From the NCBI RefSeq assembly GCF_000024185.1, contig NC_013790.1, positions 1,945,501 to 2,009,500 on the forward strand: 64,000 nucleotides of DNA, written 5' to 3'. The notes beneath the pieces were generated by a model. That model did no database searches. It worked only from the letters and a program-made list of their open reading frames with translations, and was not told the DNA's origin. The DNA is from Methanobrevibacter ruminantium M1. GTDB taxonomy: Archaea > Methanobacteriota > Methanobacteria > Methanobacteriales > Methanobacteriaceae. How positions within the stretch are numbered: position 1 is the first letter of the stretch; each line of letters begins with the position of its first letter. Position numbers and translations under genes: made by a program. This document shows positions 36,269-45,800 of the stretch, piece by piece.

Positions 36269-38296
36269 TTCAGTATCCTCTTTGGTGATTATCTCTTCTC
36301 TGATTAAGTTTATTTGGAGCTGGTCGAAACCGTATCCGATTGCTTCTACAAGGATATTGGTTAGTTGTTTGTCGTTTGTGTTTATATTTAGCTCTATAAG
36401 GTTTCCGTTTATTGCTGAGCTTTTGTAGTCTAAGCTTGAATTGAAGATGAATATATCTGAGTTTGTCTTTTGGCTTGATATTAAAAGTCTTGCTGGCGGG
36501 ATGTCCTTTAATGTGGCGTCAAAAGATGCTCTCTTATCATTCTTTATCATGTACCTTGGGGCGCTTAATCCAAACTTGAGCTTTCCGTCGAGGCTGTTTT
36601 TGTAGTCTTTTATTGAGTCGCCTATGAATGCTATTATTTCGTTGGAGATGTTTGCTATCTCAGGGTTGTTTTGTGGGAATCTTACTGGATTGTTCTTAAG
36701 GAGGAGGAATGTTTCTTGGTATTTGCCCCTTTTGAAGTTGTTTTTTCTCATCTTATCCAATTCTATAAGGTCTATGGTCTTGTCCTCAAAGACTATTTTC
36801 TTAAGGTTATATAAGCTGTTTACAGTGTTTTGGAGCCCATAGAATCTAATTCCAAAATGATTGTTTCTGGAGCCTCCTTGGGATATGTCCAGTTGGTTTT
36901 CATATGATTCAGCTGAGAATAATGATAAGAAAGGGTCTTGGTTCCATTGTATTTGATCTAGGGCGCTTATTTTTTCTTCGATTTCCTTTTTTAGATTGTT
37001 CTTATAAAGCTCCATAAGGTAGTCTAAGTTTATTATGAATCTTAACTCATTCTTGTCTTCAAATATGTCATTCAATGGCTTTAAAAGAGAGATAGATGAT
37101 AGGTTGCCTTCATCAAGGCAGGATATGAATGTAGGTTCAAGATGGGCTGATAGAATATAATTATATGCGTCATCGCTTGAGTATCCGAAGTCGAGAAGCC
37201 TTGGGATGATTGCCTCATCATTTGAGAAGACTATGTTTGAATCTATATTGGCCTCAATGGTGGCTCCGTCAGCTGTAAATATCCGATTGTCAATGATAAA
37301 ACTTACAGCGACACCCTCTTCAATGTATATTGTGTTTTCGTTAAGGCAATCTAATGCAAGGTGGATAAGGTCGTCTGGAGTCTTATAGCTTAGTCTGAGT
37401 GCTATCTTAACATCCTTTGGATTGACCTGGCCGATTGCCTCAAGGAAGATATAGGTGAGGTCATTGTAGAAATAGTATTCGCCGAACTCATCGATGTACT
37501 TTCCTCCAAGGGTGATTAGCTGGCTTGCCAGTCCTGACTCGTCATCGGTCTTATACCAGGAGTATGAATCGAGGGCCTTTAGGAAATCCTTAATCAGTTC
37601 CAATGCCTCCTTGTTAGTTATGTATCCATCATTCAGGTCGTTGTAGTAATAGTCTTCAAGGATACGGTCAAGACGGCCTAGGCTGTTTAGGCTGTGGCCT
37701 GTCTGATATAGGAGTTGATTAAGGAAAAGTATTCTTTGAAGGGCCTCTTCAAAATGGCTAGCCTTCTTGTCGATTATGTCCTCAAAGATGCGGATGTACT
37801 TTGACTTGTCATCACGGGAGGACTTTGCCAATGCCTTGTTTATTTCATATATGAGAAGCTCAATTCCATCAAGGATAGCGAGCATTTCCCTATTGTAGTC
37901 GGAGGACTGGTTTCTGAAGCCTGGACCTTCCTTAGGGTTGAAGTAAAATTCGTTGAGGTCATAGATGGAATAGTCTAGAATAAGTGAGTAGTCGATAGGA
38001 CTGTTTATTATTTGGCCATGATAGTCAAGATTTCTAAATTCGTCTAGGAAGTATATGAATCCTTCAGGATGGATTGTGATGTCTAGCTTTCTTAGAAGGT
38101 TCTTGATTTGGACCCCTTTTGAAAACTTGGAGCTTGTTATATAGAACTTGTGCATGTTTTTGGCAATGTAGCTGCTTGCATCTGTTCCAACCCCAAATCT
38201 GCGGTTTATCTTATTGTATGTGGAAGCCAATATGGCAGATGAGCTGTTTGCACTTTCCTTATTTCGAATCTTTTTAATGTTATCAAATAGACCCAT
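36263..38296 (-). CDS. Glycyl-radical-enzyme (pyruvate formate-lyase-like) homologue lacking Cys and Gly-radical motif
   Basis: 677 residues with clear PFL/GRE-barrel blocks: LNQLLYQTGHSLNSLGRLDR (191-210), NKEALELIKDFLKAL (228-242), QLITLGG (259-265), NPKDVKIALRLSYKTPDDL (292-310), NIVFSNDEAIIPRLLDFGYS (354-373) and the C-terminal LDYKSSAINGNLIELNI plus GYGFDQLQINLIREE. In active enzymes the block after SxEDA reads GCVEP; here it is SAHLEP (383-388), so His385 replaces the catalytic Cys. The chain ends right after QLQINL..., where active enzymes continue into the RVxGY glycyl loop, which is absent. A 25-residue insertion lies near 325-350. It therefore cannot work as a normal glycyl radical enzyme; a scaffold, regulatory or novel non-radical role is possible. 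GGAGG precedes the ATG. No activase gene is adjacent. Confidence 0.78.
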   Translation of the reverse strand: MGLFDNIKKIRNKESANSSSAILASTYNKINRRFGVGTDASSYIAKNMHKFYITSSKFSKGVQIKNLLRKLDITIHPEGFIYFLDEFRNLDYHGQIINSPIDYSLILDYSIYDLNEFYFNPKEGPGFRNQSSDYNREMLAILDGIELLIYEINKALAKSSRDDKSKYIRIFEDIIDKKASHFEEALQRILFLNQLLYQTGHSLNSLGRLDRILEDYYYNDLNDGYITNKEALELIKDFLKALDSYSWYKTDDESGLASQLITLGGKYIDEFGEYYFYNDLTYIFLEAIGQVNPKDVKIALRLSYKTPDDLIHLALDCLNENTIYIEEGVAVSFIIDNRIFTADGATIEANIDSNIVFSNDEAIIPRLLDFGYSSDDAYNYILSAHLEPTFISCLDEGNLSSISLLKPLNDIFEDKNELRFIINLDYLMELYKNNLKKEIEEKISALDQIQWNQDPFLSLFSAESYENQLDISQGGSRNNHFGIRFYGLQNTVNSLYNLKKIVFEDKTIDLIELDKMRKNNFKRGKYQETFLLLKNNPVRFPQNNPEIANISNEIIAFIGDSIKDYKNSLDGKLKFGLSAPRYMIKNDKRASFDATLKDIPPARLLISSQKTNSDIFIFNSSLDYKSSAINGNLIELNINTNDKQLTNILVEAIGYGFDQLQINLIREEIITKEDTEE

Positions 38297-38499
38297 AGTT
38301 AGCCTCCAATTGTAAAATAAGTTTTTAGATTAATTAATAAATTAATTATTTATAACTTATCTTAATTTTTTTAACTAATTAAAATTGAATTGTCTTTTAA
38401 TTTAATTTTAGTATATTTATTAATTAGTGATTCATTTTTAATATATTTTAAGATTTATGGGGCTTATGATGAGAATATTTTAAGAATGGGGTGAAAAAT

Positions 38500-38690
38500 C
38501 CTAAGATAAAAAGTCTTTCTATAATCTTCTTCAACAGCAAATAAACCTTTTAAAAAATCAGACAGGTTTATCTTTTTTGAATATTCCTTTCCAAATCTAC
38601 TTTTATGGTTTTCATAGTATCTTAAAATCCTTTTTGTAAAATTAGATTTACCTTTAGAGCATATAAAGATTCTTGCATCCTATATTGTGC
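38500..38690 (-). pseudogene. Remnant, copy 1, of a protein related to the 40.5-kb remnant
   Basis: A minus-strand frame reads RIFICSKGKSNFTKRILRYY...EYSKKINLSDFLKGLFAVEE and has no start codon. The DNA, with its flanks (about 38396-38710), closely matches 40447-40890 but lacks an internal block of roughly 185 bases corresponding to about 40588-40772. It is a deletion derivative of the same gene. Otherwise 38297-38847 holds only the octamer tract. Confidence 0.6.
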
Positions 38691-38847
38691 AAAAATGATT
38701 TTGTGAAATTGTGCAAAAATGCAAGTGTGAAAAAGTGAAAAAGTGAAAAAAAAGTTGGAATTAAAATTAAAAAAATAATTATTGATTAAATTATTATTTT
38801 ATTCTTCACCAATACAATCAAATAAATTTTCAACAAAGGTCAAAAAA

Positions 38848-39787
38848 TTAAATTTTTTTAAGAACAAACATGCATTGATCCCCTTGTCCTTGGGAATTTA
38901 AAAAATTGGTCTCTTTTTTATATTTTTTGATTAATTTTTTATTAGACCTAAAATCAGTCCATCCATCTTCTCCCCAAGCAATATCGTTTTGATAATTTTC
39001 ACTGAAAACAAATTGGGCATATCCACTATCAAAAATCACATCTAAAATTTTAAGGTCGGTTTTATCACATAATATTTCAAAACTTTTTAGAGTATGTAAG
39101 AAAAAGTGTCTAGGTGCATCAATTTGAAACCAATTTACTCCATATCTTTTCCAAATTGGCTCAGATTTAATCGGAATTCTTAATAAAATTAACCCATCAT
39201 CTTTAATAAGATTTTCAAAACATTTTAGATTAGCTAATTGATTATCCATATGTTCAAAAGCATGATTCGAAACAATTAAATCAAATTTTTCTGAAGGTTT
39301 ATAATCTTCTAAGGAAGTTTGAATTAAATTAATCCCCTCTAAAATATTCTCTTCTTCAATAAATAAGTCTATTCCTGTGAGATTTTTATATCCTCCTCTT
39401 TTTAATTGAGATAAAAAATTCCCATTTCCACATCCAATATCTAAAATTGAGGATTCCTTTGTAATCTTCTTATCAGAATTCAATTTATTTATTAATTTTA
39501 AATGGGGGGGGGACAAATTCTTTTGGGATTAAATTAGATAGGATTGAATTAGATAAAATTATTGCAGAACCTTTATCAAAAATTATTTCATTAAAACTTT
39601 TAGGTTTTAAATGAGGGGCATAATCTGTATCATAATATTTGTCAATATCTTTAGGGATCTCCTTAATAAAAAGACAACCACAATTTGAACATTCAATATA
39701 CTCAAATTCTTCTCTAAGGCCTATTTGCATTTCTTTAATTATGAAAGTTAAATTATTCTCCTCATTTTCACATATTGGACATTTCAT
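38848..39787 (-). pseudogene. Zinc-ribbon SAM methyltransferase, out of frame at a C9 tract
   Basis: The N-terminal part (39485-39787) has a zinc ribbon, MKCPICENEEN ... CSNCGCLFI, and a linker ending KEFVPPP; the C-terminal part (38848-39516) has motif I SSILDIGCGNGNFLSQLKRGGY, ISNHAFEHM-type motif (VSNHAFEHMDNQ) and a RIPIKSEPIW segment. This is the usual layout of type-11/12 methyltransferases with an N-terminal Zn finger found in glycan clusters. The two frames meet at nine C residues (plus-strand G9, 39504-39512). With eight C the frame is continuous (KEFVPPHLKLINKLNS...). In an A+T-rich genome such a tract is striking and typical of phase-variable genes. GGTGA precedes the ATG at 39787. 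Likely methylates a surface sugar; substrate unknown. Confidence 0.8.
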
Positions 39788-39847
39788 ATTTTCACCGTTT
39801 AATATTCTCATAATTTTCTTTAATGATAAATTTATCAGTTTCATCGA

Positions 39848-40400
39848 TTATTTTTAAGTTCAATAAAATAATGTAAATTAAGCCCAAATGGGATAGCTAA
39901 CCATAAAGAGAGATTAAAAATATAAAATACTATTGCTAAAATAATCCCACAAATAATTAATTTTATTAAACTCTTTAATAAACCCCAACCAAGTTTGTAA
40001 TCAGTTTTGAATATATGTTGGAGTGTTAAAATGATAATAAATATTTCACACTTAATACAGTGGATATTGCCTCTCCATCATAACTAAACATTGGAATAAG
40101 AACCAAATTAAGACATACGTTAAATATAACTGCCATAATATAGATTTTTGTTACTGCCTTTTCCTTATCAATTGCATTCAGCAAAACAGATGCTGCTCCA
40201 TTGACAAATAGGAAGGAAACGGTCAAACAATTATTTGAATAAGAGTTGATGCAAGAGAGTATTGGTTGCTGTAAATAAAGTCAATGATAAGCCTTGCATA
40301 GAAGAAAATACCTATGCTAAGTGGAATAATAATCATTAAAATATATTTGGCTGATATTTCATAGTTTATTTTGATAAGTTCACGTGAATTCGAATTAATC
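39848..40400 (-). pseudogene. Decayed 3' part of a second polysaccharide flippase
   Basis: A minus-strand fragment encodes TVSFLFVNGAASVLLNAIDK...FNVCLNLVLIPMFSYDGEAIS, nearly identical to residues about 335-390 of the flippase at 40949. DNA similarity continues on both sides (from the C-terminal helices to the region around residue 300) but the frame is broken several times and the N-terminal 60% is missing. Confidence 0.8.
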
Positions 40401-40529
40401 AATTTTAATTATATTAAATTATAATAGTTTTTTAAATTACTTTTTATATTTATTAAATTAGTAATTCATTTTTAATATATTTTAAGATTTAGGGAGCTTA
40501 TGGTGGTGAATATTTTAAGAATTGGGTGA

Positions 40530-40890
40530 AAAATCCTTAAGATAAAAAAGTCTTTCTATATCCCTCTTCTACAATTTCAAATAAACCTTTTATAAAATCA
40601 AACTTGTTTATTTCAACAATTTCCACTTTAGAATGATATTTCTGACATACATACTCTTGACAAAAGATCTGCTTGTAAACTCAAGATTCTTAAAATCCAA
40701 TATTACCTTATCATAGGATTTCATGCTATTAAATAATGAATTGCAGTTGAATCCATAACTATCTTATTTGAATATTCCTTTCAACATCTACTTTTATGGT
40801 TTTCATAGTATCTTAAAATCCTTTTTGTAAAATTAAATTTGCTTTTGGAGCATATAAAGATTCTTGCATTCTGTAATTGTGCAAAAACAC
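40530..40890 (-). pseudogene. Remnant, copy 2: possible STAS-like (DUF4325-type) protein
   Basis: Minus-strand frames, shifted at least twice, read FICSKSKFNFTKRILRYYEN, then KIVMDSTAIHYL, then FNSMKSYDKVILDFKNLEFTSRSFVKSMYVR and GLFEIVEEGYRKTF. VILDFKNLEFTSRSF resembles the core of STAS-like DUF4325 proteins (VxIDFxGVxFISRSFADE). No start codon; not functional. The longer of two related copies. Confidence 0.5.
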
Positions 40891-40948
40891 AAGTGTGCAA
40901 AAATGTAAAAGTGAAAAGAGTTAAATTTGAAAATCGAAAAAAATAAAA

Positions 40949-42376
40949 TTATCTGTTTATTAATTCTCTAATTACATATCTATCATTATCATCAATAGAT
41001 TTTGTTATAAATAGGGATATTAGATAAACTATAAATCCTACAGGTATTGCAAACCATAGGGAGAGATTTAAGTAATATAATGCTACAAAAAGGATTATTC
41101 CACAAACGATTAGTTTTATAACATTCTTCAATAGTCCTAAATCTGGTTTGTAGTCTGTTTTGAATATATGATAAAGTGTAATAATAGTAATCAATATTTC
41201 ACTAAGTACTGTAGCTATTGCTGCACCATCATAGCTAAACCTTGGAATAAGTATTAAATTAAGGCACACATTAAATATTGCTGCTATAATATAGATTTTT
41301 GTTACAGTTTTCTCCTTATCGATTGCATTTAGTAAAACTGCCGCTGCTCCATTGACAAATAGGAATGAAACTGTCCAGATAAGTATTTGGACTGGAGTTG
41401 AGGCAAGTGAGTATTGGTTGCTGTAAATAAGATCCACCACTGGTCTTGCATAGAAGAAAATGCCTATGCTGATAGGAATAATAATTAACAACAAATATTT
41501 TACAGAAAGCTCATAGCTAACTTTGATTAGATTTTGGCTTTCTTTGAAGAATTTGCTCATAACAGGGAATATTACGCTTTGGTAAACTACAAAAAATGTT
41601 GTGAAAACATTTATTATGTTGTATGCAGACTTATAAAGTCCTGTTGCATAATCTCCAGCCAAATAGGACAACATTACAATGTCAATTGAAAAATAAATAG
41701 AATAGAAGAAGTTTGTAAGTCCAAAAGGAATGGATTTGATTATTACTTCCCTTATGAAATTTGTATCCAATTCTAAATGAGGTCGGCTGAATGTTTTAAC
41801 ATATGATAAAAACATATATGAAAAATATATTGAATATGCAACAGTGTAGGCAAAGGCAATGGATATAACGCCCAAATCAAACCCTAATGTTATTAGAATG
41901 CCTATTAATAAAAAACTGCTATTTAATATAGCTCCTATGGCTTGATATTTTACTTTTTCAAAGGCCTGGAAAACTCCATTTAAAAAAGTAGTCATAGACA
42001 TGAAGATAAGTTCTATTGTAAAAACCAAAGTAACTATTATAGTTAAATGAGAGTATCCCATGACATACAAAATCAATCCACTTAAAATAAATAAGATAAT
42101 GGCTAATATAAGCTTAAATAAAAAGATATTGTTAAAATATTTCCTTACTAAATCTTTATGTTTCGCAATTTCACGAGTGATGTATGTGCTTATTCCCAAA
42201 TCCATCACTATTCCCATAAGGCCAGTGAAAGAAACTGCAAATGAGACAATGCCATAATCAGATACTCCCAGGTATCGGGCTATGATTATGGTCCATAGGA
42301 ATGCACAAATGCTTGTTATCACTTGTGAAACAGATAACCAACCAGTATTTTTAAAAATGGATTTAATTTGATTCAT
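40949..42376 (-). CDS. Polysaccharide flippase (Wzx-like, MOP superfamily)
   Basis: 475 residues with about 14 hydrophobic segments spread evenly. The N-terminus NTGWLSVSQVITSICAFLWTIIIARYLGVSDYGIVSFA and the first-half motif GISTYITREIAKHKD are typical of O-antigen/polysaccharide transporters of the MOP superfamily; the second half has VSFLFVNGAAAVLLNAIDKEK. It flips lipid-linked oligosaccharides across the membrane. It lies inside the glycan locus, downstream of a GT2 gene on the same strand (38-bp gap). A decayed second copy follows it. Weak SD (TGATAAC) before the ATG. Confidence 0.92.
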   Translation of the reverse strand: MNQIKSIFKNTGWLSVSQVITSICAFLWTIIIARYLGVSDYGIVSFAVSFTGLMGIVMDLGISTYITREIAKHKDLVRKYFNNIFLFKLILAIILFILSGLILYVMGYSHLTIIVTLVFTIELIFMSMTTFLNGVFQAFEKVKYQAIGAILNSSFLLIGILITLGFDLGVISIAFAYTVAYSIYFSYMFLSYVKTFSRPHLELDTNFIREVIIKSIPFGLTNFFYSIYFSIDIVMLSYLAGDYATGLYKSAYNIINVFTTFFVVYQSVIFPVMSKFFKESQNLIKVSYELSVKYLLLIIIPISIGIFFYARPVVDLIYSNQYSLASTPVQILIWTVSFLFVNGAAAVLLNAIDKEKTVTKIYIIAAIFNVCLNLILIPRFSYDGAAIATVLSEILITIITLYHIFKTDYKPDLGLLKNVIKLIVCGIILFVALYYLNLSLWFAIPVGFIVYLISLFITKSIDDNDRYVIRELINR

Positions 42377-42413
42377 GTTATCAGTGAAATTTCTTAAAAA
42401 ATTGTCTGTTGAT

Positions 42414-43190
42414 TTATTTTAAGATTTTTTTTAGAAAGTTAAAATTTGATAAAAAATTAGTTATGGGATTCCTTATATGTAAAATTTCAGAATAGTAAAG
42501 GATATCCAACTTTAACTGATTATTCGGTTCATGACTTAATAAACAATTTGTGTATATGCGATTATAATCATATTTATATTTATTTAAAACTTTTTTCAAT
42601 GTTTTAAAGTATTCTAAAGACATTGAACCTCCTTCAGATACATGATATAATGTTATTGGGAATAAAACTACAGAATATCCTTTTTGTTTAATGTTTAAAC
42701 AATAATCTGCTCCATATAAGTGCCAATCATAACAGGTTTCTTCATCAAATTGATATTTTCCGAATACCTCTTTGGGAATTATAAGCAATAGTTCGTCAAG
42801 GGTTTGGGTTTCGGTTATATCTGTAATACTATAATCTGACACTGTTGATTTTGGAATCCCAGAGACGATATTTGTAGTAATTCTCCCATAGTTTTCCTCA
42901 GAAACTCCTTGAACTCCAGCAATTCCTAGATTTTGACAATTTTCAAAGTAATATTTTATATCTTTTAAGTTATTTTCATAAAATTCCACATCTTGATGAA
43001 CAAAAAGCAATATTTCTCCTTTTGCTTTTTTTCCACCATAATTTAGGGCTGAAGCTGCGGAATTAAATTCATGATTTCTATTATCAATTAATATTAATTC
43101 ATATTCTTCATTTTGTGTTTTTAATGATTCTAACAAATATTTTTCTAAAACCTCTTCATCATTATAAACACAGATTATAGACATTAGCAT
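42414..43190 (-). CDS. Family 2 glycosyltransferase
   Basis: 258 residues, GT-A fold: MSIICVYNDEEVLEKYLLES at the start, ELILIDNRNHEFNSAASALN, and a DxD-like LLFVHQDVEFYE (about 80-91). A later acidic motif ETCYDWHLYGADYCLNIKQ fits the acceptor-side Asp region (ED/D box). The protein adds a sugar to a glycan or lipid carrier; donor and acceptor unknown. ATG at 43190 follows GGGGTTTTAAGA; a second ATG at codon 3 is possible. It probably shares a transcript with the flippase. Confidence 0.88.
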   Translation of the reverse strand: MLMSIICVYNDEEVLEKYLLESLKTQNEEYELILIDNRNHEFNSAASALNYGGKKAKGEILLFVHQDVEFYENNLKDIKYYFENCQNLGIAGVQGVSEENYGRITTNIVSGIPKSTVSDYSITDITETQTLDELLLIIPKEVFGKYQFDEETCYDWHLYGADYCLNIKQKGYSVVLFPITLYHVSEGGSMSLEYFKTLKKVLNKYKYDYNRIYTNCLLSHEPNNQLKLDILYYSEILHIRNPITNFLSNFNFLKKILK

Positions 43191-43463
43191 TCTTAAAACC
43201 CCATCTCTTTATAAACACAGATTATAAACCTTTGAATTCTTAAACCCTATTATTAATAAAAAAACAAATCTTTAAATAAATATCTTTTCTTTCCAATTCC
43301 TTACAATGATTTTAAAAATAATTAATTTGTCTAAAATTATCCTTGATTTTCCCCATTTATGTTTAAAATATCATCAATTATCTCTTAGACTAAATGCTCT
43401 TTTATGGAATACATAATTTTACATCTTAAAATGGCTCATAAGGGTATTCTGCATGTTCTGATT

Positions 43464-43640
43464 CTAATAGAGTTCATCAAAACAATCATCCCTTACAAAA
43501 AATGCATTTGCTCCATTAATAATCACAGCCAAAAAGAGCATACATTTAGGATTTTCATACCAATATTCATTTAAATAAACCAGCCATGTTTGTTAGTTTT
43601 ATTCAACAAAAATTTGATTAATTCTTTTATTCTCCTCTTT
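43464..43640 (-). pseudogene. Gene remnant in glycan locus, family not recognised
   Basis: Two minus-strand frames join if one base is shifted: RIKELIKFLLNKTNKHGWFI and YLNEYWYENPKCMLFLAVII with NGANAFFVRDDCFDELY. Codon-like composition and absence of low-complexity suggest decayed coding DNA. The rest of 43191-43693 shows nothing. Confidence 0.4.
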
Positions 43641-43693
43641 TCACCATTGTATGCTCTTCAAAATATTTATTGTTCAAATACATTATTCGATGA

Positions 43694-44695
43694 TTAACGA
43701 GTATAATAATCTTTTACTCTGATTGTATCATCTAAAAATGGTGTAGAAACCTCATGTAATGTTGTATTTTCAGTTGCAATAATAGAATGGACAACACCAG
43801 GTTTAATACGAATGGAATCGTTTTTTCCAAAGTATTCTTTCCTGTCTTCAAACTCGATGTATCCTGCACCGGACATTATGTACATGGTTTCATCCTTATC
43901 ATTGTGATAGTGGAAAGAAGTCTGAAATCCTTCTTTTAAGTAAAGCTCTTTTGTAAGGTACTTGTCAGTATAAATGAGGACCTTCTCATATCCCCAAGGC
44001 TTGTCTGTTTTGTTTTCATACTCCTTTTGAACAGATTCCAATTCTTTTGATGTGTCGATTGCCATCCAAAAGAGATCATCTTCCCTGTAGTATCCAAGTT
44101 TGTTTTCTTTAGCAAGCACTGGGAATAATGTTTTTTCTATATCACCTGTTTTAAATTCTCCGAAGTCCAATAACCCTTTGGTGAAGTAAATTCCTCCGTT
44201 TATATAGTAATCCAATAGTGGTTTTTCTTTAAAAGCAGTGATTTTATCTCCACTTATGTCTACAATTCCATATGGAGAAGTCATTTTGGTGACAAACATT
44301 GTAACAAAGTAATCTGATCTTTCGCCATATTCTATCATCTTTTTAAGGTTAATGTCTGCAACTATATCTCCATTTCTAATAACAACTTGTTTATCTTCTC
44401 CAAGTGCTTCCATACCTAATCTGATTGCATTAAGTGTTCCTAAAGGTTCGTCTTCAATGACATAATTGATTTTTATGCCTTTATATTCGTCACCATAGCG
44501 TTCTTGGATTTTTTCGTGTAAAAATCCTGCTAATAGATAAACCTCGTTTATTCCAGCATTTTTAAAATCAAATAATTGTTTATCAAGTATTGCATAATCT
44601 TCTTTAATTTCCACTAACGGCTTTGGCACTTTTTCAGTAACTGGCCTAAGTCTTTTTCCAAAACCGCCACAAAGAATCATTCCAACAGTTTGCAT
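43694..44695 (-). CDS. Sugar-1-phosphate nucleotidyltransferase fused to a cupin domain
   Basis: 333 residues. The N-terminal nucleotidyltransferase (1 to about 225) has [25 protein letters not shown], the signature of sugar-phosphate guanylyl-, uridylyl- and thymidylyltransferases, plus [11 protein letters not shown] (metal site) and [13 protein letters not shown]. The C-terminal cupin (about 230-333; [50 protein letters not shown]) resembles the isomerase half of GDP-mannose pyrophosphorylase/phosphomannose isomerases. Likely makes an NDP-sugar for the locus, perhaps GDP-linked given the adjacent GT10. GAGGGGAAAAGAT precedes the ATG. Confidence 0.88.
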   Translation of the reverse strand: MQTVGMILCGGFGKRLRPVTEKVPKPLVEIKEDYAILDKQLFDFKNAGINEVYLLAGFLHEKIQERYGDEYKGIKINYVIEDEPLGTLNAIRLGMEALGEDKQVVIRNGDIVADINLKKMIEYGERSDYFVTMFVTKMTSPYGIVDISGDKITAFKEKPLLDYYINGGIYFTKGLLDFGEFKTGDIEKTLFPVLAKENKLGYYREDDLFWMAIDTSKELESVQKEYENKTDKPWGYEKVLIYTDKYLTKELYLKEGFQTSFHYHNDKDETMYIMSGAGYIEFEDRKEYFGKNDSIRIKPGVVHSIIATENTTLHEVSTPFLDDTIRVKDYYTR

Positions 44696-44759
44696 ATCTT
44701 TTCCCCTCTAAAATTATTTATTTTAATTTAATGTACAGTATTTTCTATAAATTAGTTAT

Positions 44760-45767
44760 TTAGTCTCTAATGAAGTGATAAATCTTTCTTCCGATAAATT
44801 CAATGTGTAATTTCTGTGCTACCTTAATTAAGAAAAAATAAGGTTTATAATAAAATCTGTTAATCAATTTGTACTGATGCTCTTGAGTTTTTCCTTTCAT
44901 TATCCTATCCCTACGGTAGGCTTTCTCTAAAGGCTGATTGCAGATATTAAACAAGAAGTCATCAAAATCCTGAAGATATTTGTCCAAATCACCTAAAAAA
45001 GTAGGTTCATTTAGCATGGCATGATAAAGTTCATCGTTTTGGTCGACTTCTTTAATTTTTTCCACGGCTTCCTCTACAGTCAAATCATTACAATTTATAA
45101 AGGATTTAGGGTTGAATTCCTCTTCAATATTAGGATCTCCCCAATAGATTGGAATGCAGCCTGCAGCAAAAGCATCAAATATTTTTTCAGTAGTATAGCC
45201 CCTGTTTTGAGCATTTTCAAGAGCAAATGAAAATTTATGAGTTACATCAAATTCAAACTTCTTATCAAGGCCCATGCCGATAGGTCCACCAATATTATTG
45301 AGAGACCTTCCTCCAGAGTCCACTTTCTTGTATTTGCTTAATTCATGGAACAGACGGATTCTATAATCGTCTCCCCATTCATTGGAAACTACAAAACTGC
45401 AAAAATCAGTTTTAACGCTTGTGTCAATTGGTTTTCTTTCTATTGTTTTTCTAACGTTTTCAATTTCAGGACGATTTAAGAAAAATGGAAAACGAAGATA
45501 TCTGTCCCCAAATTCAATGATATCATAAGCTAATGCATAATCACAGATATTGAAGTCAGGAACATAATTTTCAATAGTCCACATGATTCTTATACAGTCA
45601 TAATCTAAGTGTTTGTAACCATAAGCGCCAAAAAAGAGATAATCCGGGTCATCTGAAACCTCAACATCAAAATTCTTTTTTAGACTGTCTATAAAGAAAT
45701 TATCATTCTCTTTTAGACTATCTTGAAAATCAACAAATTTTACTTTAATTTTTTTCTTTTCACTCAT
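44760..45767 (-). CDS. Family 10 glycosyltransferase (fucosyltransferase-like)
   Basis: About 335 residues. The conserved alpha-1,3-fucosyltransferase core is present: FDVTHKFSFALENAQNRGYTTEKIFDAFAAGCIPIYWGDPNIEEEFNPKSFI lies around residues 180-235 (short signatures: FALEN, YTTEKIFDAF, GCIPIYWG). GT10 enzymes usually transfer fucose from GDP-fucose; the actual donor here is not proven. ATG at 45767 with GTGAAATT upstream is preferred over 45782. It sits between the DUF4422 transferase and the nucleotidyltransferase, all on one strand with short gaps, hence one operon. Confidence 0.9.
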   Translation of the reverse strand: MSEKKKIKVKFVDFQDSLKENDNFFIDSLKKNFDVEVSDDPDYLFFGAYGYKHLDYDCIRIMWTIENYVPDFNICDYALAYDIIEFGDRYLRFPFFLNRPEIENVRKTIERKPIDTSVKTDFCSFVVSNEWGDDYRIRLFHELSKYKKVDSGGRSLNNIGGPIGMGLDKKFEFDVTHKFSFALENAQNRGYTTEKIFDAFAAGCIPIYWGDPNIEEEFNPKSFINCNDLTVEEAVEKIKEVDQNDELYHAMLNEPTFLGDLDKYLQDFDDFLFNICNQPLEKAYRRDRIMKGKTQEHQYKLINRFYYKPYFFLIKVAQKLHIEFIGRKIYHFIRD

Positions 45768-45800
45768 AATTTCACAGCACAAATAAAATAAAAATAATTC

